A DNA stretch of 64,000 bases. It comes from Linanthus parryae (taxonomy: Eukaryota; Streptophyta; Magnoliopsida; Ericales; Polemoniaceae). A model generated the notes under the pieces. It worked only from the letters and a program-made list of their open reading frames with translations. It made no database searches and was not told the DNA's origin. The translations under genes were made by a program, and so were the position numbers. Where the stretch lies: NCBI GenBank assembly GCA_023055425.1, contig JALGPY010000002.1:142101927-142165926 (forward strand), written 5' to 3'. Shown here piece after piece: positions 11,477 to 22,500 of the stretch. The stretch's first letter is position 1, and every line of letters begins with the position of its first letter.

Positions 11477-12233
11477 TAGGGATGGCAATGGATCGGATTC
11501 GGATCGGATCCACCTATATCCATATCCGGATCCGATCAAAATAAGTGGATCCATATTCGATCCAAATCCGACCGGATCCTAAACGGATTCGGATCGAATC
11601 CGGACCGGATTTAATTTGCAATATCCATATTCGATCCGACAATCCAAATATTCAGAAACGGATCTGATTCGGATCCAGATTCGGATCCTAAGCATTTTTT
11701 TACTTATACAAAATACACAACAAATTCAGAAAAATACGTAAAGAGTCATAACACCAAAAAAAATATGCCTAAAATAATAAAATTATATTAAAAATATTTT
11801 ATCATTATGACAAACGTAAACTACCAAGAAATATAAGCAAACCATTCAAAAGTTTAAGGCACCAATAATGTCTAAAAATTGTCTACAAATTCAATCAAAA
11901 CAACACTAAATTTTTCCATAACCATAGTGAAGTATTTTCTCAGGCCTAAAAAATATTGTGTAGTGATTGTGTAATGTGTCTATATATATATAGGTAAAAA
12001 TATATTTTTTATAACTTCAAGGGTATTTTCGTAAAACTATATGTGTTCGGATCTTTTCGAGTCGGATATCCATCGGATATCCTAATATATTCGGATCGAA
12101 TTCGGATACGGATCGGATTTTGATTTTTAATATCCATATCCGATCCATTTTAAAATGGATCGAATTCGGACTTGATCCATTCGGATCGAATCACTCGGAT
12201 TTCGGATCGGATCGAACCGTATTGCCATCCCTA
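11477..12233. mobile_element. Non-autonomous hAT element in Sirevirus pol
   Basis: 757 bp with inverted ends tagggatggcaat, flanked by a perfect 8-bp TSD atctctca (11469-11476 and 12234-12241), the size made by hAT transposases. There is no transposase ORF. Both ends carry dense repeats of ggatcggat and atccgatcc words, the subterminal pattern to which hAT transposases bind. It reads cleanly out of the protease-integrase frame when removed. Confidence 0.95.
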
Positions 12234-12241
12234 ATCTCTCA

Positions 12242-13298
12242 GTTATGTGATAAAGGTTATAAGGCTATATTTGACAAGGAGAAATGTGTGGTGCAAGATG
12301 AGAAATCTGGTGATTGCATACTCACTGCTCCTAGATCATATAATCTATATGCTATGAGTACTAACAGTGTTGCAGGTGACAAGCTAAAATTCCTTAAGGT
12401 CGTGAAGGAAGATTCAAAGTTTTGGAACAGAAAGCTTGGGCATATTAGTATACATACCTTGATTAAACTCATATAAAAGGATCTGGTAAGAGGTTTACCA
12501 TCACATAAACTTTCAGATGATGAGGTTTGCAAGGCATGTGTACAAGGTAAGCAAACCATAAGCTCATTCAAGCCAAAGAACTTTGTAAGTACTTCTAGAC
12601 CCTTAGAATTGCTGCATATGAACTTGTGTGGTCCTATGAGAGTTCATACCCCAAAAGGTAAGAGGTATATGCTTGTTATAATTGATGATTATTATAAATT
12701 TACTTGGGTGATGTTTATTAGAGATAAAACTGAAGCTTTATTTGAATTTTCTATATCGTGCAAAGAGCTTCAAACCTTGAAAAATTTACCTGTTGCATCT
12801 ATTAGAAGTGATCATGGTAGGGAGTTTGAGCAACTTGACTTTGATTTGTTTTGTGCAAAGCATGACATTTCACACAACTTTTCTGCACCTAGAACTCCAC
12901 AGCAAAATGGAGTAGTTGAAAGGAAAAATAGGACACTTGAGGATATGTCTAGAACCATACTTTTTGAAAGTAATTTGCCAAAGTTCTTATGGGCAGAAGC
13001 TGTTAACACTGCCAATTATGTGTTGAATAGATGCTTGATTAGACCTATTTTGAAAAAGACCCCTTATGAACTGTTGAGTAGAGACAATCTTAGTAAGTTT
13101 GATGCTAGAAGTGATGAAGGTGTATTTCTTGGATATTCTCAATCTTGCAAAGCATATAGAGTTTATAATAGAAAAACCAAGATTGTGGAAGAGAGTATTC
13201 ATGTAATCTTTGATGAAAGTACTAAGGATTCTCCGAGTGAAAGTTTTGCAGATCTAGATTTGAACAAGCATGAATGGGATGATGATGCTGTGAAATAA
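12242..13298 (+). pseudogene. Sirevirus integrase
   Basis: HHCC part: WNRKLGHISIHTLIKLI then a TAA stop, then DDEVCKACVQGKQ; the usual first His after Trp is Asn. Core from 12609: HMNLCGPM, IIDDYYKFTWVMF, RSDHGREFE, TPQQNGVVERKNRTLEDMSRTIL. In copia the catalytic triad is the Asp of D-L-x-G-P, the Asp of R-S-D and the Glu of V-E-R; the first is Asn here (codon 12621-12623), so the enzyme is predicted inactive. The C-terminus VFLGYS-SCKAYRVYN ends at a TAA (13296). Confidence 0.88.
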
Positions 13299-13548
13299 GA
13301 CAAAAGCAAAACTAATGTGCAGAATCAATCAGCAGAATCTCAAGGCCTTGAACCTCCTGCTGAACTAAAATCTCAAAGCCTTGAGACAAAAGCTGAAACT
13401 TTCTATGATGCTCCCTCTATTGTTTCAAGGACTCAAAGCCTTGAAGGAGAATATTCTTGGATACCAAGAAAGAAGTTTAAGTACCTTGCAGATCATCCAG
13501 CTGATAACATTATATCAGATCCATCAACTGGAACTCAGACAAGATGAC
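13299..13548 (+). pseudogene. Sirevirus integrase-RT linker with repeated SQ(S/G)LE motif
   Basis: Three copies of the element's palindrome (13338, 13371, 13431) are translated as ESQGLEP, KSQSLET and RTQSLEG. The segment is acidic and not conserved in the family; it links integrase to RT. Confidence 0.7.
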
Positions 13549-14590
13549 AGTTGAAGAACTTGTGTGCTTTCAGTGCATTTGTATCTTTGATTGAGCCTAA
13601 AAATACCAAGGAAGCACTAGAAGATGCAGACTAGATCATTGCAATGCAGAGTGAGCTGAATGAGTTTGAAAGAAACAAGGTATGGAATCTGGTTCCCAGA
13701 CCTAAAGAGAAATGAGTTATTGGAACCAGATGGGTATTCAGAAACAAGCTTGATGAGAATGGCAAAGTGGTAAGAAATAAAGCCAGACTGGTAGCTCAAG
13801 GATATAATCAGGAATAAGGTATAGATTATGAGGAGACTTTTGCTCCTGTTGCCAGGTTAGAAGCTATTAGAATACTTCTTGCATTTGCATCTCACAATCA
13901 CATAAACCTTTATCAAATGGATGTCAAATGTGCATTTCTGAATGAATATTTACAAGAAGATGTTTTTGTACCACAACCACCTGGTTTTGAAAATGAAAAC
14001 TTTCCTGATCATGTTTATAAACTGGACAAAGCTCTTTAGGGATTAAAACAAGCTCCAAGGGCTTGGTATGACAGGCTTTCAAAATTTCTACCTGAAAATA
14101 ATTTCAAAAGAGGCCTAGTTGATAAAACTCTTTTCATTAAACATCATCAAAGTGATTTGTTAGTAGTGCAGATTTATGTAGATGATATTTTATTTGGTGC
14201 TAATAATGATGCTCTTTCAAAAGAGTTCTCTAGTCTGGTGTGCAGGGAGTTTGAGATGAGCTTAATGGGTGAACTGAATTTCTTTCTTGGACTTCATATA
14301 TTACAAATGAAGAAATGAACTTTTGTACATCAAGGAAAGTATACCAAGGACTTATTGAATAAGTACAATATGTCACAGTCCAAGGTGCTTAAGACCCCCA
14401 TGAGTTCATCACTCTCTTTAGACAAAGATTCAAATGGTAAGAGTGTGAATCAAAAGAAATACAGAGGTATGATTGGATCACTGTTGTATTTAACTGCTAT
14501 TAGACCTGATATTATGTTCAGTGTCTGTATGTGTGCTAGATTCCAAGCAGATCCTAAGGAAAGTCATTTAACTGCAGTCAAAAGAATTTT
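13549..14590 (+). pseudogene. Sirevirus reverse transcriptase
   Basis: Blocks in order: ALEDAD(stop)IIAMQSELNEF, VWNLVPRP, GTRWVFRNKLDE, KARLVAQGYNQE(stop)GIDYEETFAPVARLEAIR, YQMDVKCAFLN, KAL(stop)GLKQAPRAWYDRLS, and the active site QIYVDDILFG near 14170-14195. At least five in-frame stops occur (TAG, TGA, TAA, TAG, TGA), while the catalytic YVDD is intact. RT copies element RNA into cDNA in the virus-like particle; this copy cannot. Confidence 0.88.
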
Positions 14591-15127
14591 TAGATATTTG
14601 AATGGAACTATATACTTAGGGCTTTGGTATCCAAGAAGATTTAATTTTATGTTGAGTGGCTATTCAGATGCAGATTTTGCAGGATATAAAGTAGACAGGA
14701 AAATTACTTCTGGATGCTGTCAATTTCTTGGATCCTCATTGATCAGTTGGCATTCCAAAAAGCAAAATTAAGTAGCATTATCAACTGCAGAAGCTGAATA
14801 TATTGCAGCTGGAGCTTGCTGTTCACAAGTGTTATGGATTGCTCAGCAACTTAGAGACCTTGGTTACATTTCAGAAATGTGCCTATTCATTGTGACAACA
14901 CTAGTGCTATTTCAATCTCTAAGAATCCAGTCCAGCACTCAAGAACCAAGCACATAGATGTGAGGCATCACTTCCTTAGAGATCATGCAGAACAAGGTGA
15001 TGTTGTTTTAAATTTTATTTCTACTTCAATGCAGATTGCTGATATTTTCACTAAACCTTTGCCAGATGGTTGGTTTTCATCTCTAAGGATTGAATTGGGG
15101 ATGTTAAACAAGGATGCATTGGTTTAG
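14591..15127 (+). pseudogene. Sirevirus RNase H
   Basis: SDADFAG (14660s), ISWHSKKQN(stop)VALSTAEAEYIAAGACCSQVLW, then a frameshift near 14878 and HCDNTSAISISKNPVQHSRTKHIDVRHHFLRDH ... ADIFTKPLP, ending LNKDALV at the TAG of 15125-15127. This is the usual end of copia pol. Confidence 0.88.
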
Positions 15128-15133
15128 GGGGAG
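15123..15133 (+). other. Purine tract at end of Sirevirus pol
   Basis: TTTAGGGGGAG overlaps the pol stop. It is 2.6 kb before the 3' LTR, because the extra ORF lies between. Function is inferred from similar tracts in the family. Confidence 0.5.
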
Positions 15134-15580
15134 TATTAATACTTATATGTGATTATGTGTTGAAATCTCAAAGCCTTGAGATTATACTTTCCAAAGCCTT
15201 GAAAGTATAGCTCAAAGCTTTGAAGTTTCTCAAACTGCAGAAAATCTCAAGGCCTTGAGATTGTTCTCCAGGTCTTGAAAATATCTGTAATTTTTTTTAA
15301 AAAAAAATGGATCATCAAATATTATATCTTATCTTTTTAGATAACTGTATAATATTTGAATTACTCAGAGAATTTCCTAAAATATCCAAAAATATTTTTT
15401 CAAGATTCTATTTTGCATGTTGATTTAGCAGAGTCCTTTAATGACTCATCTTTTTCAACCTACTTAAGCTGAAAGTCAGGGCTTTTTCTTCTCATTCTCT
15501 CTCAATTCTCTACGACTCTCCTCTCTCTCTCTCCCAGTTTCTCTCAATCACATTCTCTTCTCAAAACCCTAAACCCCAAA
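15128..15580 (+). other. Sirevirus spacer between pol and third ORF
   Basis: Palindrome copies at 15165, 15191, 15211 and 15244, a diverged one near 15270, and a CT-rich stretch (15490-15560) that resembles a plant leader. No gene. Confidence 0.6.
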
Positions 15581-17356
15581 ATGGATCGCAAATCAGCCAG
15601 AATTTAGCAACATGAAAAGCCTTCTGGCAGATCCAAAAAGAGGGCAAATAAGAAGGAGAAGATAGTGATTTCTGATTCTGATTCAGAAAACACTCAGAGC
15701 TTGCATGATGACACTCCTCCTGCAAAGAAGTCCAGAACAGAGAAGGGAGATGAAGGCTCAAGCATTGATCCACAACAGGAGACAGAGACTCAGGGTGGTG
15801 ATCAACCTAGGTCAGAGAAGAAGAAAGGGGGAGAAAATAAAAAGACTGGTGAAGAGGAAAGGGGGAAATCTGCTCAAGAAAGCAAGAAGAAATCATCTGA
15901 AGGAGAACAAGAAAAGAGCAAACCCTCAGAGAAGAAAACTAGGGTTAAGCAGGTTGCTGCTGCAACCAAGAAAGGTTATCAAGGTAAGAATGTACTTCCT
16001 ACAAACTGATTTTTTAGTTCTGAGGTTAGAACTGTATGGATGCAAGGTTATGCTTCATCTAAGGTAGCTTTTTGTAGTATGGTTTCTGAAGAATTTTTGG
16101 ATAAATTGGATATTGAGTGCATGAGAAAGTTAAGAGAAACTGCTGTTTGGAAGGTGTTAAATCCTAGTTCGAAGGCCTATCCTAGGTTAACTAGGTTATT
16201 TTATCTGAATTTGGTTTCCGAAGGTGATGATAAAATGGTGTTAACTTCAAAAGTGGCTGGGGTAGATTTGAGGTTAGATCATAGGACTTTTGCCAAAGTC
16301 TTGGGCATTCCTAGGAAATATAGTGTTGGAGATTACCCTGATAGGAAGGAGTGTCTGGATAAGGCAAATGAGATGTTTTTCATTGATGGTGTACCCTCTG
16401 GTCCAAAGCAGTTGGCACACTCTGTGCTTAACTATGAAGCCAAAATCCTGTTTACAATTATGATGAGGAGTGTAGTTCCTAGGGAGAACTCAAGGGAGTT
16501 AGTGACTGATAAGGTTCTTATTTTGATGTATCTGATATCTCAAGGGTTTGAGATAGACTTGCCAACAGTTGTTATGGAGAATATGATTTATTGTGCAACC
16601 AGGACTAGAAACCATCCTCTTCCATATGCCAACCTGTTACCTCTTTTCTTTGAATACTTTGATGTACCTGTGAAAGGAGAAGAAAAGATCACTAGAGGTT
16701 TTGGGTTGATTGATGAGACTGCACTTCAGAGGATTGGAGTAGTTCAGACTGGGAAAGGATATTGGAAGTTCTATTCAGATTTGTCAAAGGAGGAACTTGC
16801 AGATAAGGAGTATGTGAAGCCAAAGGGGACTACATTAGGGAAAGGACAAGCCAATGAGGATTACTCTTTGTTGTTTGAGAAGTTTGAAGATCAGCAGGTT
16901 GAGATTGAAGATATCAGACAAAGGTTATTTGACCTGTCAGCAGAATTCAACCAGTTCAAGGGCTTGATGAATGTTATGAATGGAAAGCTGGATGTTGTCA
17001 TCAAGGGTTTGAATTTGGAGAAGATACCTTCTGCTACTAGTCATGACACCAGTGTGTATTCAGATGAAAGGCTGGGAGATTTTCTGAAGAAGAAAAAGAA
17101 GCCAATTCCAGTGGTGCTTACTTCTAAGGATTTGTATGAACAAACTGATGAAGAAGATGCTGGTGAAGACACAGGTGTTGATGCAGCTACAGAGGGGGAT
17201 TCAGTACAGGTTAAGAAGAAAGTGGATGAGATAATTCAAGAAGTTGTTGCAGAAGTGGAAGCTGAACAAGAAGGTAATCTGTCTGCTGAAGATGCTGCAA
17301 GTGAAGAAGAAGTTGGAGAAGGCTCAGAGAAAGGCCAGACATCAAAGAAGAAGTGA
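15581..17356 (+). pseudogene. Sirevirus third ORF (env-like position; plant transposon protein domain)
   Basis: One frame of 592 codons from the ATG at 15581, broken only by in-frame TAG (15605) and TGA (16007). Residues 1-140 are lysine/glutamate-rich and basic, possibly nuclear-targeting (AKKSR, KKKSS). Residues about 150-380 match what I know as the putative plant transposon protein domain (Transposase_32-like): LDIECMRKLRETAVWKVLN, RLTRLFYLNL, LDHRTFAKVLGIP, a helix-rich middle (YEAKILFTIMMRSVVPRENS, LVTDKVLILMYLISQGFEIDLP), RNHPLPYANLL. A coiled coil (FEKFEDQQVEIEDIRQRLFDLSAEF) and a highly acidic tail follow. SIRE-type elements carry an 'envelope-like' ORF here, but I see no signal peptide or membrane helix. 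Function unknown. Confidence 0.75.
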
Positions 17357-17764
17357 AGATCAGAGAATGCCAAAGCCTTGACCTTCGATTTCTTTCTCTT
17401 CTTCTTTTCTGATCTCAAGGCCTTGACGTTTTAGCAATAATTTTGTTTAAGTTTTTTTTTAATGACTCTGAGTAATGATCCAACATTTCTTCATCCTTAT
17501 TTGATGAAAGTCAAAAAGGGGGAGAAATTATGTGTTTTTGTGTTTGCAGTATTTGAATAATAATAATTATACTCAGTTGTTTTGGTTTAATCAGTTGTGT
17601 TACTGTGGTTATATGTAAATTTTTTGCTGATTATCTGTGGTATACTGGTTATCTATCTGGTTTTATTGTCTATTGTATCTGCATTTTGTGGTTATCTAAT
17701 TGTCATAATAAGTGGAAGGAAATCTATACAAGACTGTAGGTGTTGTATTTCATCAAGGGAAGAT
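17357..17764 (+). other. Sirevirus 3' untranslated region with two purine tracts
   Basis: Palindromes near 17369 and 17412. AAAAAGGGGGAGAAA at 17513-17527 is the tract usually placed as the Sirevirus polypurine tract; AAGGGAAGA at 17755-17763 abuts the 3' LTR and could prime plus-strand synthesis directly. Confidence 0.65.
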
Positions 17765-18118
17765 TGTTGAATCAAAGACCCTTGAATGTGTTTTGGATGG
17801 TAATTGTTTTGAGTGATGAAAGACAAAGACAAATATATAAGCAGCAAAGCATTTCAGATACTCCAAGGCCTTGAGATACTGACTGAGCTTCAAAGCCTTG
17901 AGAATTATTTTATCTTCCTATATGTTCTAACAGTTCTGTGTTGCAGATTGGATATCTGATTATGCAGATCAGGGATTTACTGCATATACTTATAGTTTAC
18001 ACTATTTACATATCTAACACAATTGCAGATGATCAGAACAGGAAGAATCAAAGTTTTCTGGGTTTAACTTTGAATATCTATGAAGCAGGTTCAGAGCTCC
18101 AAGGCCTTAAGATGTGCC
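17765..18118 (+). repeat. 3' LTR of Sirevirus, left piece
   Basis: Matches 7925 onward (tgttgaatcaaagacccttg) until gtgcc at 18114-18118, where the younger copia entered. Palindrome copies at 17861, 17889 and 18097. Confidence 0.93.
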
Positions 18119-19547
18119 TGTAGGGTTTTGATTCATGGATGCGCAACGGAAGCATAAACAATCATAAAACCATGCAAAACCCTCCAAGGATCACAAGTCA
18201 AGAGACATAACGATGGTAAGGGTTAGAAATCAATAACACACCTTAGGGTTCTCCTTTGATGACTTCAAACACGAATTGTGTCACGTTCTCTATGGTTGAT
18301 CCACGCCTAGAGTTGATCCTAGATCTCCCAAGTCCTGCTAGCCCGGAAGAGGAAGAGGAAGAAGAATCACGCAAAACGAGACCCAAAAGGAGGGCTCGGC
18401 CTCCTTGTTGCCGACGGGGACGGGGCGGCGGCAAGGGGGCGGTCGGCTCCCTTGTTGCTTGCTCTCTCTCCTTTTGTTCTCTTCCACTCTTTGTTATGTT
18501 CAATAATGAGCATAAGTTATGTGGGAGGGAAGGAAGGAAGGAAGGTCCTTTATATAGTCCAACAACTCCTTGCCAACTACCTAAAGGACTTATTCTAGTC
18601 CTACTAGAATTCAATTTAGTCACTTCCTTGCAAATTAGTCCCTACTAAGTTTGCAAGGTTTTGCAAAGTGATCCTTCTAATTAATTAATCCAATTAATTA
18701 ATTCCCAAATCTAGTCCAACTCTATGTAGCGTGTGACCCCATAGGTTCTATCTAGTTGGTAGCAACTATTTGCTAATATGGAGCGGTCTCTAGCAAAACA
18801 TCCATTCTAGCCAACTAATAGAATAGTCATCTTGACAACCTTTGTACAAGTAATTGTCTCATCCCTTTGTCTCTATATCCGGATTGGACAAGAGACATAC
18901 AAGTCACACTCGTATATCCAATCCATAGTTTCTCGATCCATGGGAATAGCCTTATTCGTGCAAATAACATCAATATCCCATATTGATTTATTTGAGTCTG
19001 GCCAGACATTCTATAAGCACTATCCCTCAAGTGGCCTAGGATATTTGCTTCCGTTATGTGGGAGGGACAAGTTCTATCTACGTCCACTACGATCTCTAAG
19101 CTTGCTTCTTATTGTATCCAGTACACGCCTTTATAACTACCCAGTTACGGTGTAGCGTTTAACGCTACCAAGATCACAATAATCCACAACTAGAATATCT
19201 AGTGACTTCAAGTCTAAGGATGACAATACCATTGCACCGCGAGAAGCGCTTGTGACTCAACATAACGTGTATGTAGCCTTCTCGGAGATGGGTCAATCCA
19301 GTGCAACATTCCCTAATGCACACCTATGTGTTGGATCATGATATCTCCATATCAATCCAACCCCATACTAGTCTATAGATGATTGTCCCATTTAATCATT
19401 ATACTTGACTAGGGATATTTAAGATAAACAACACAATTTTAAATCTAAGGACTTCATTACATTAAATATCCAATAAATAATAAATGAATTTCTAGCCACA
19501 AATAATTCATACTAAACTAGATTGCCTCTAGGGCATCTATTCCAACA
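18119..19547 (-). repeat. 3' LTR of young copia
   Basis: 1429 bp, + strand tgtagggttttgatt ... ctattccaaca. It includes a GC-rich patch near 18380-18450 and a (gaag)n run at 18528-18543 that is one unit shorter in the other LTR. Confidence 0.95.
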
Positions 19548-19561
19548 GTCTCCCACTTGCA
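19548..19561 (-). other. Polypurine tract of young copia
   Basis: Minus strand reads GTGCAAGTGGGAGAC next to the LTR start TGTTGG. AAGTGGGAGA is the usual copia plus-strand primer. Confidence 0.85.
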
Positions 19562-22500
19562 CTAGAGCCAATCTGGCGCATCTCGTATGCCCATGTTCCT
19601 AGTGTGACCTTCATGCTTCCACTGCGTGAGAGGCTTTGTAAGCGGGTCTGACAGATTATCATCTGTAGGAATCTTGCATATCCGAACGTCTCCTCTATCG
19701 ATAATATCTCGAATCAGATGAAACTTCCTAAGCACGTGCTTGGACTTCTGGTGCGACCTGGGTTCCTTTGATTGCGCGATCGCCCCAGTGTTATCACAGA
19801 ACAACTCAACTGGATCCGCAATGCTAGGGACCACACCAAGTTCAGAAACAAACTTTCTGATTCAAACAGCTTCCTTTGCTGCGCCATTTGCAGCAATGTA
19901 CTCAGCCTCTGTTGTAGAATCAGCTACCGTCTCTTGCTTGGAACTCTTCCAGCTCACCGCTGCTCCATTCAGGCAAAACACATATCCCGATTGTGATCTA
20001 AAGTCATCTCTGTCGGTTTGGAAGCTTGCATCAGTGTAACCCCTTACACGCAACTCTTCCTCACCGCCAAATATCAAGAAAGCATCCTTAGTTCTTCTCA
20101 AGTACTTTAGGATGTTCTTGACTGCAATCCAGTGACTCTCACCCGGATTGGATTGGTATCTGCTTGTCATACTCAAGGCATATGACACATCTGGTCTAGT
20201 ACATAACATGGCGTACATGATAGATCCTATGGCCGAGGCATAGGGGATTCTACCCATGCGCTCCTTCTCAATCTCATTGGAGGGTCAACCACTCTTCGAA
20301 AGAGTAATTCCATGTGACATGGGCAAGAATCCCTTCTTGGAATTTTGCATGTTGAACCGTTTCAACACCTTGTCAATATATGTACTTTGACTTAGGCCTA
20401 GCAACCTCTTAGATCTATCTCTATAGATTTTTATACCGAGTATATAGGCTGCTTCCCCTAAGTCCTTCATTGAGAAACACTTTCCTAGCCAATCTTTAAC
20501 AGATTGCAGCATGGGAATGTCGTTTCCAATGAGTAGTATGTCATCCACATACAAGCCCAGAAAAGCTACAGAGCTCCCACTAACCTTCTTGTAGACACAA
20601 GACTCATCTTCGTTTCTGATGAAGCCAAACTCTTTGACCACTTCATCAAAACGTCGATTCCAACTCCTAGAAGCTTGCTTCAATCCATAAATGGATCGTT
20701 GCAGCTTACATACTTTGTTGGCTTGCTTTGGATCCTCAAAACCCTCCGGCTGTATCATATACACGTCCTCGAGGAGATTCCCATAAAGGAATGCTGTTTT
20801 GACATCCATCTGCCAAATCTCATAGTCGTGGTATGCTGCAATCGCAAGTAGGATTCGGATGGATTTGGTCATAGCGACTGGTGAAAAGGTTTCATCATAG
20901 TCAATACCATGAATCTGTCTGAATCCTTTAGCCACCAATCGGCCCTTATAGGTAATCACATTACCATCCATGTCGATCTTCTTCTTGAAGACCCACTTGC
21001 ACCCTATGGGTCGCGCCCCATCGGGTGGTTCCACCAAAGTCCATACTTTGTTGGTATACATGGATTCCATCTCGGATCTCATGGCTTCCAGCCACTTCTG
21101 AGAGTCTGGGCCACTCATGGCCTCCTCATAGGTAGTAGGCTCATCATCTATGAGCATCGTGTCACCGGAATCGGTTACGACAAGTCCATACCTCTCGGGT
21201 TCCTGGCGCACTCTACTAGATCTACGAATCTCTTGTGTTACCTGAACAGGTTGCTCCACAACTGCTTGTGGTTCCTTTTCATGTTCCATAATCGGTTCAG
21301 TGGTTTGTGGTTCTTGAACCTCTTCAAGTTCTACACTCCTCCCACTTGCTTCTTTAGAGACAAATTCTCTTTCTAGAAACACGCCGGTCCGAGCAACAAA
21401 CACTTTGTTCTCGGTTGGATTGTAGAAGTAGTAACCCTTAGTTTCCTTAGGGTACCCCACAAATTTACACTTATCCGATTTCGGCCCCAGCTTGTCTGAT
21501 TGTAAACGTTTTACATAGACATCACAACCCCAAATCCTCATGAACGACAGTGTGGGACGCCTCCCACTCCACATCTCATATGGTGTCTTCATGACTGATT
21601 TAGATGGAACACGGTTAATGGTGAAAGCTGCACTTAATAGAGCGTAGCCCCAAAACGATAATGGAAGATCGGTTTGACACATTATAGATCGAACCATATC
21701 CAATAGGGTTCGATTCCTCCTCTCGGACACGCCATTCCATTGTGGCGTTCCGGGTGGAGGGAGTTGGGACACGATCCCACACTCTCTAAGATAGTCGTCA
21801 AACTCTTGGCTCAAGTATTCTCCTCCACGATCCGATCGTAGAGCCTTTATACTTTTTCCAAGTTGCTTCCCTACTTCATTCTTGAATTCTTTGAACACTT
21901 CAAAGGATTCGGATTTTGCCCTCATAAGGTACACAAATCCATATCTACTGTAATCATCAGTAAATGTAATGAAGTAGACATAACCACCCCTGGCAGGCGT
22001 GGCAAATGGCCCACACACATCGGTATGTATGAGCGCCAATTGCTCACTAGTCCTCTCTCCTTTCTTATTGAAAGGGGACTTTGTCATTTTTCCCAATAAA
22101 CAAGCCTCACATGTCTCATATGATTCAAAATCAAATGAGTCTAGTAATCCATCCTTATGGAGTTTAGATACACGTTTCTCATTTATGTGGCCTAAACGAC
22201 AATGCCATAAATAAGCAGGATTTAAATCATTTATTTTAATCCGCTTGGTATTAATGTTGTAGACAGGATTGCTTAGATCAAGGACATAAAGTCCATTAAA
22301 TAATTGCGCACTAAAATAGTGATTATTATTTAAATAAAAGGAACAACAATTGTCTTTTATTGAAATAATAAAACCATCCTTGTCCAAACAAGAAATAGAA
22401 ATAATGTTTCTGCTCATAGCAGGCACAAAATAGCAATTATTTAATTCTAAAACTAATCCTGAAGGCAGAGATAGCTCGCACACGCCTATGGCCAACGCAG

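Noticed and set aside
11477..12233. ggatcggat repeats as a CRISPR-like or satellite array
   Set aside because: Irregular spacing and inverted orientation at two ends with an 8-bp TSD fit a hAT element; CRISPR is not expected in a plant nuclear genome.
15581..17356. Third Sirevirus ORF as a host gene captured by the element
   Set aside because: Its position between pol and LTR is normal for the lineage, it has no introns, and it carries no host family signature.
18256..18648. 130-codon frame with Glu and Arg runs, repeated at 25336-25674, and opposite-strand Ser-rich frames
   Set aside because: They lie in the two young LTRs and are open on both strands because of a GC-rich patch; they are conserved only because the LTRs are young.
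20909..21376. 155-codon plus-strand frame
   Set aside because: Antisense shadow of the young copia pol.
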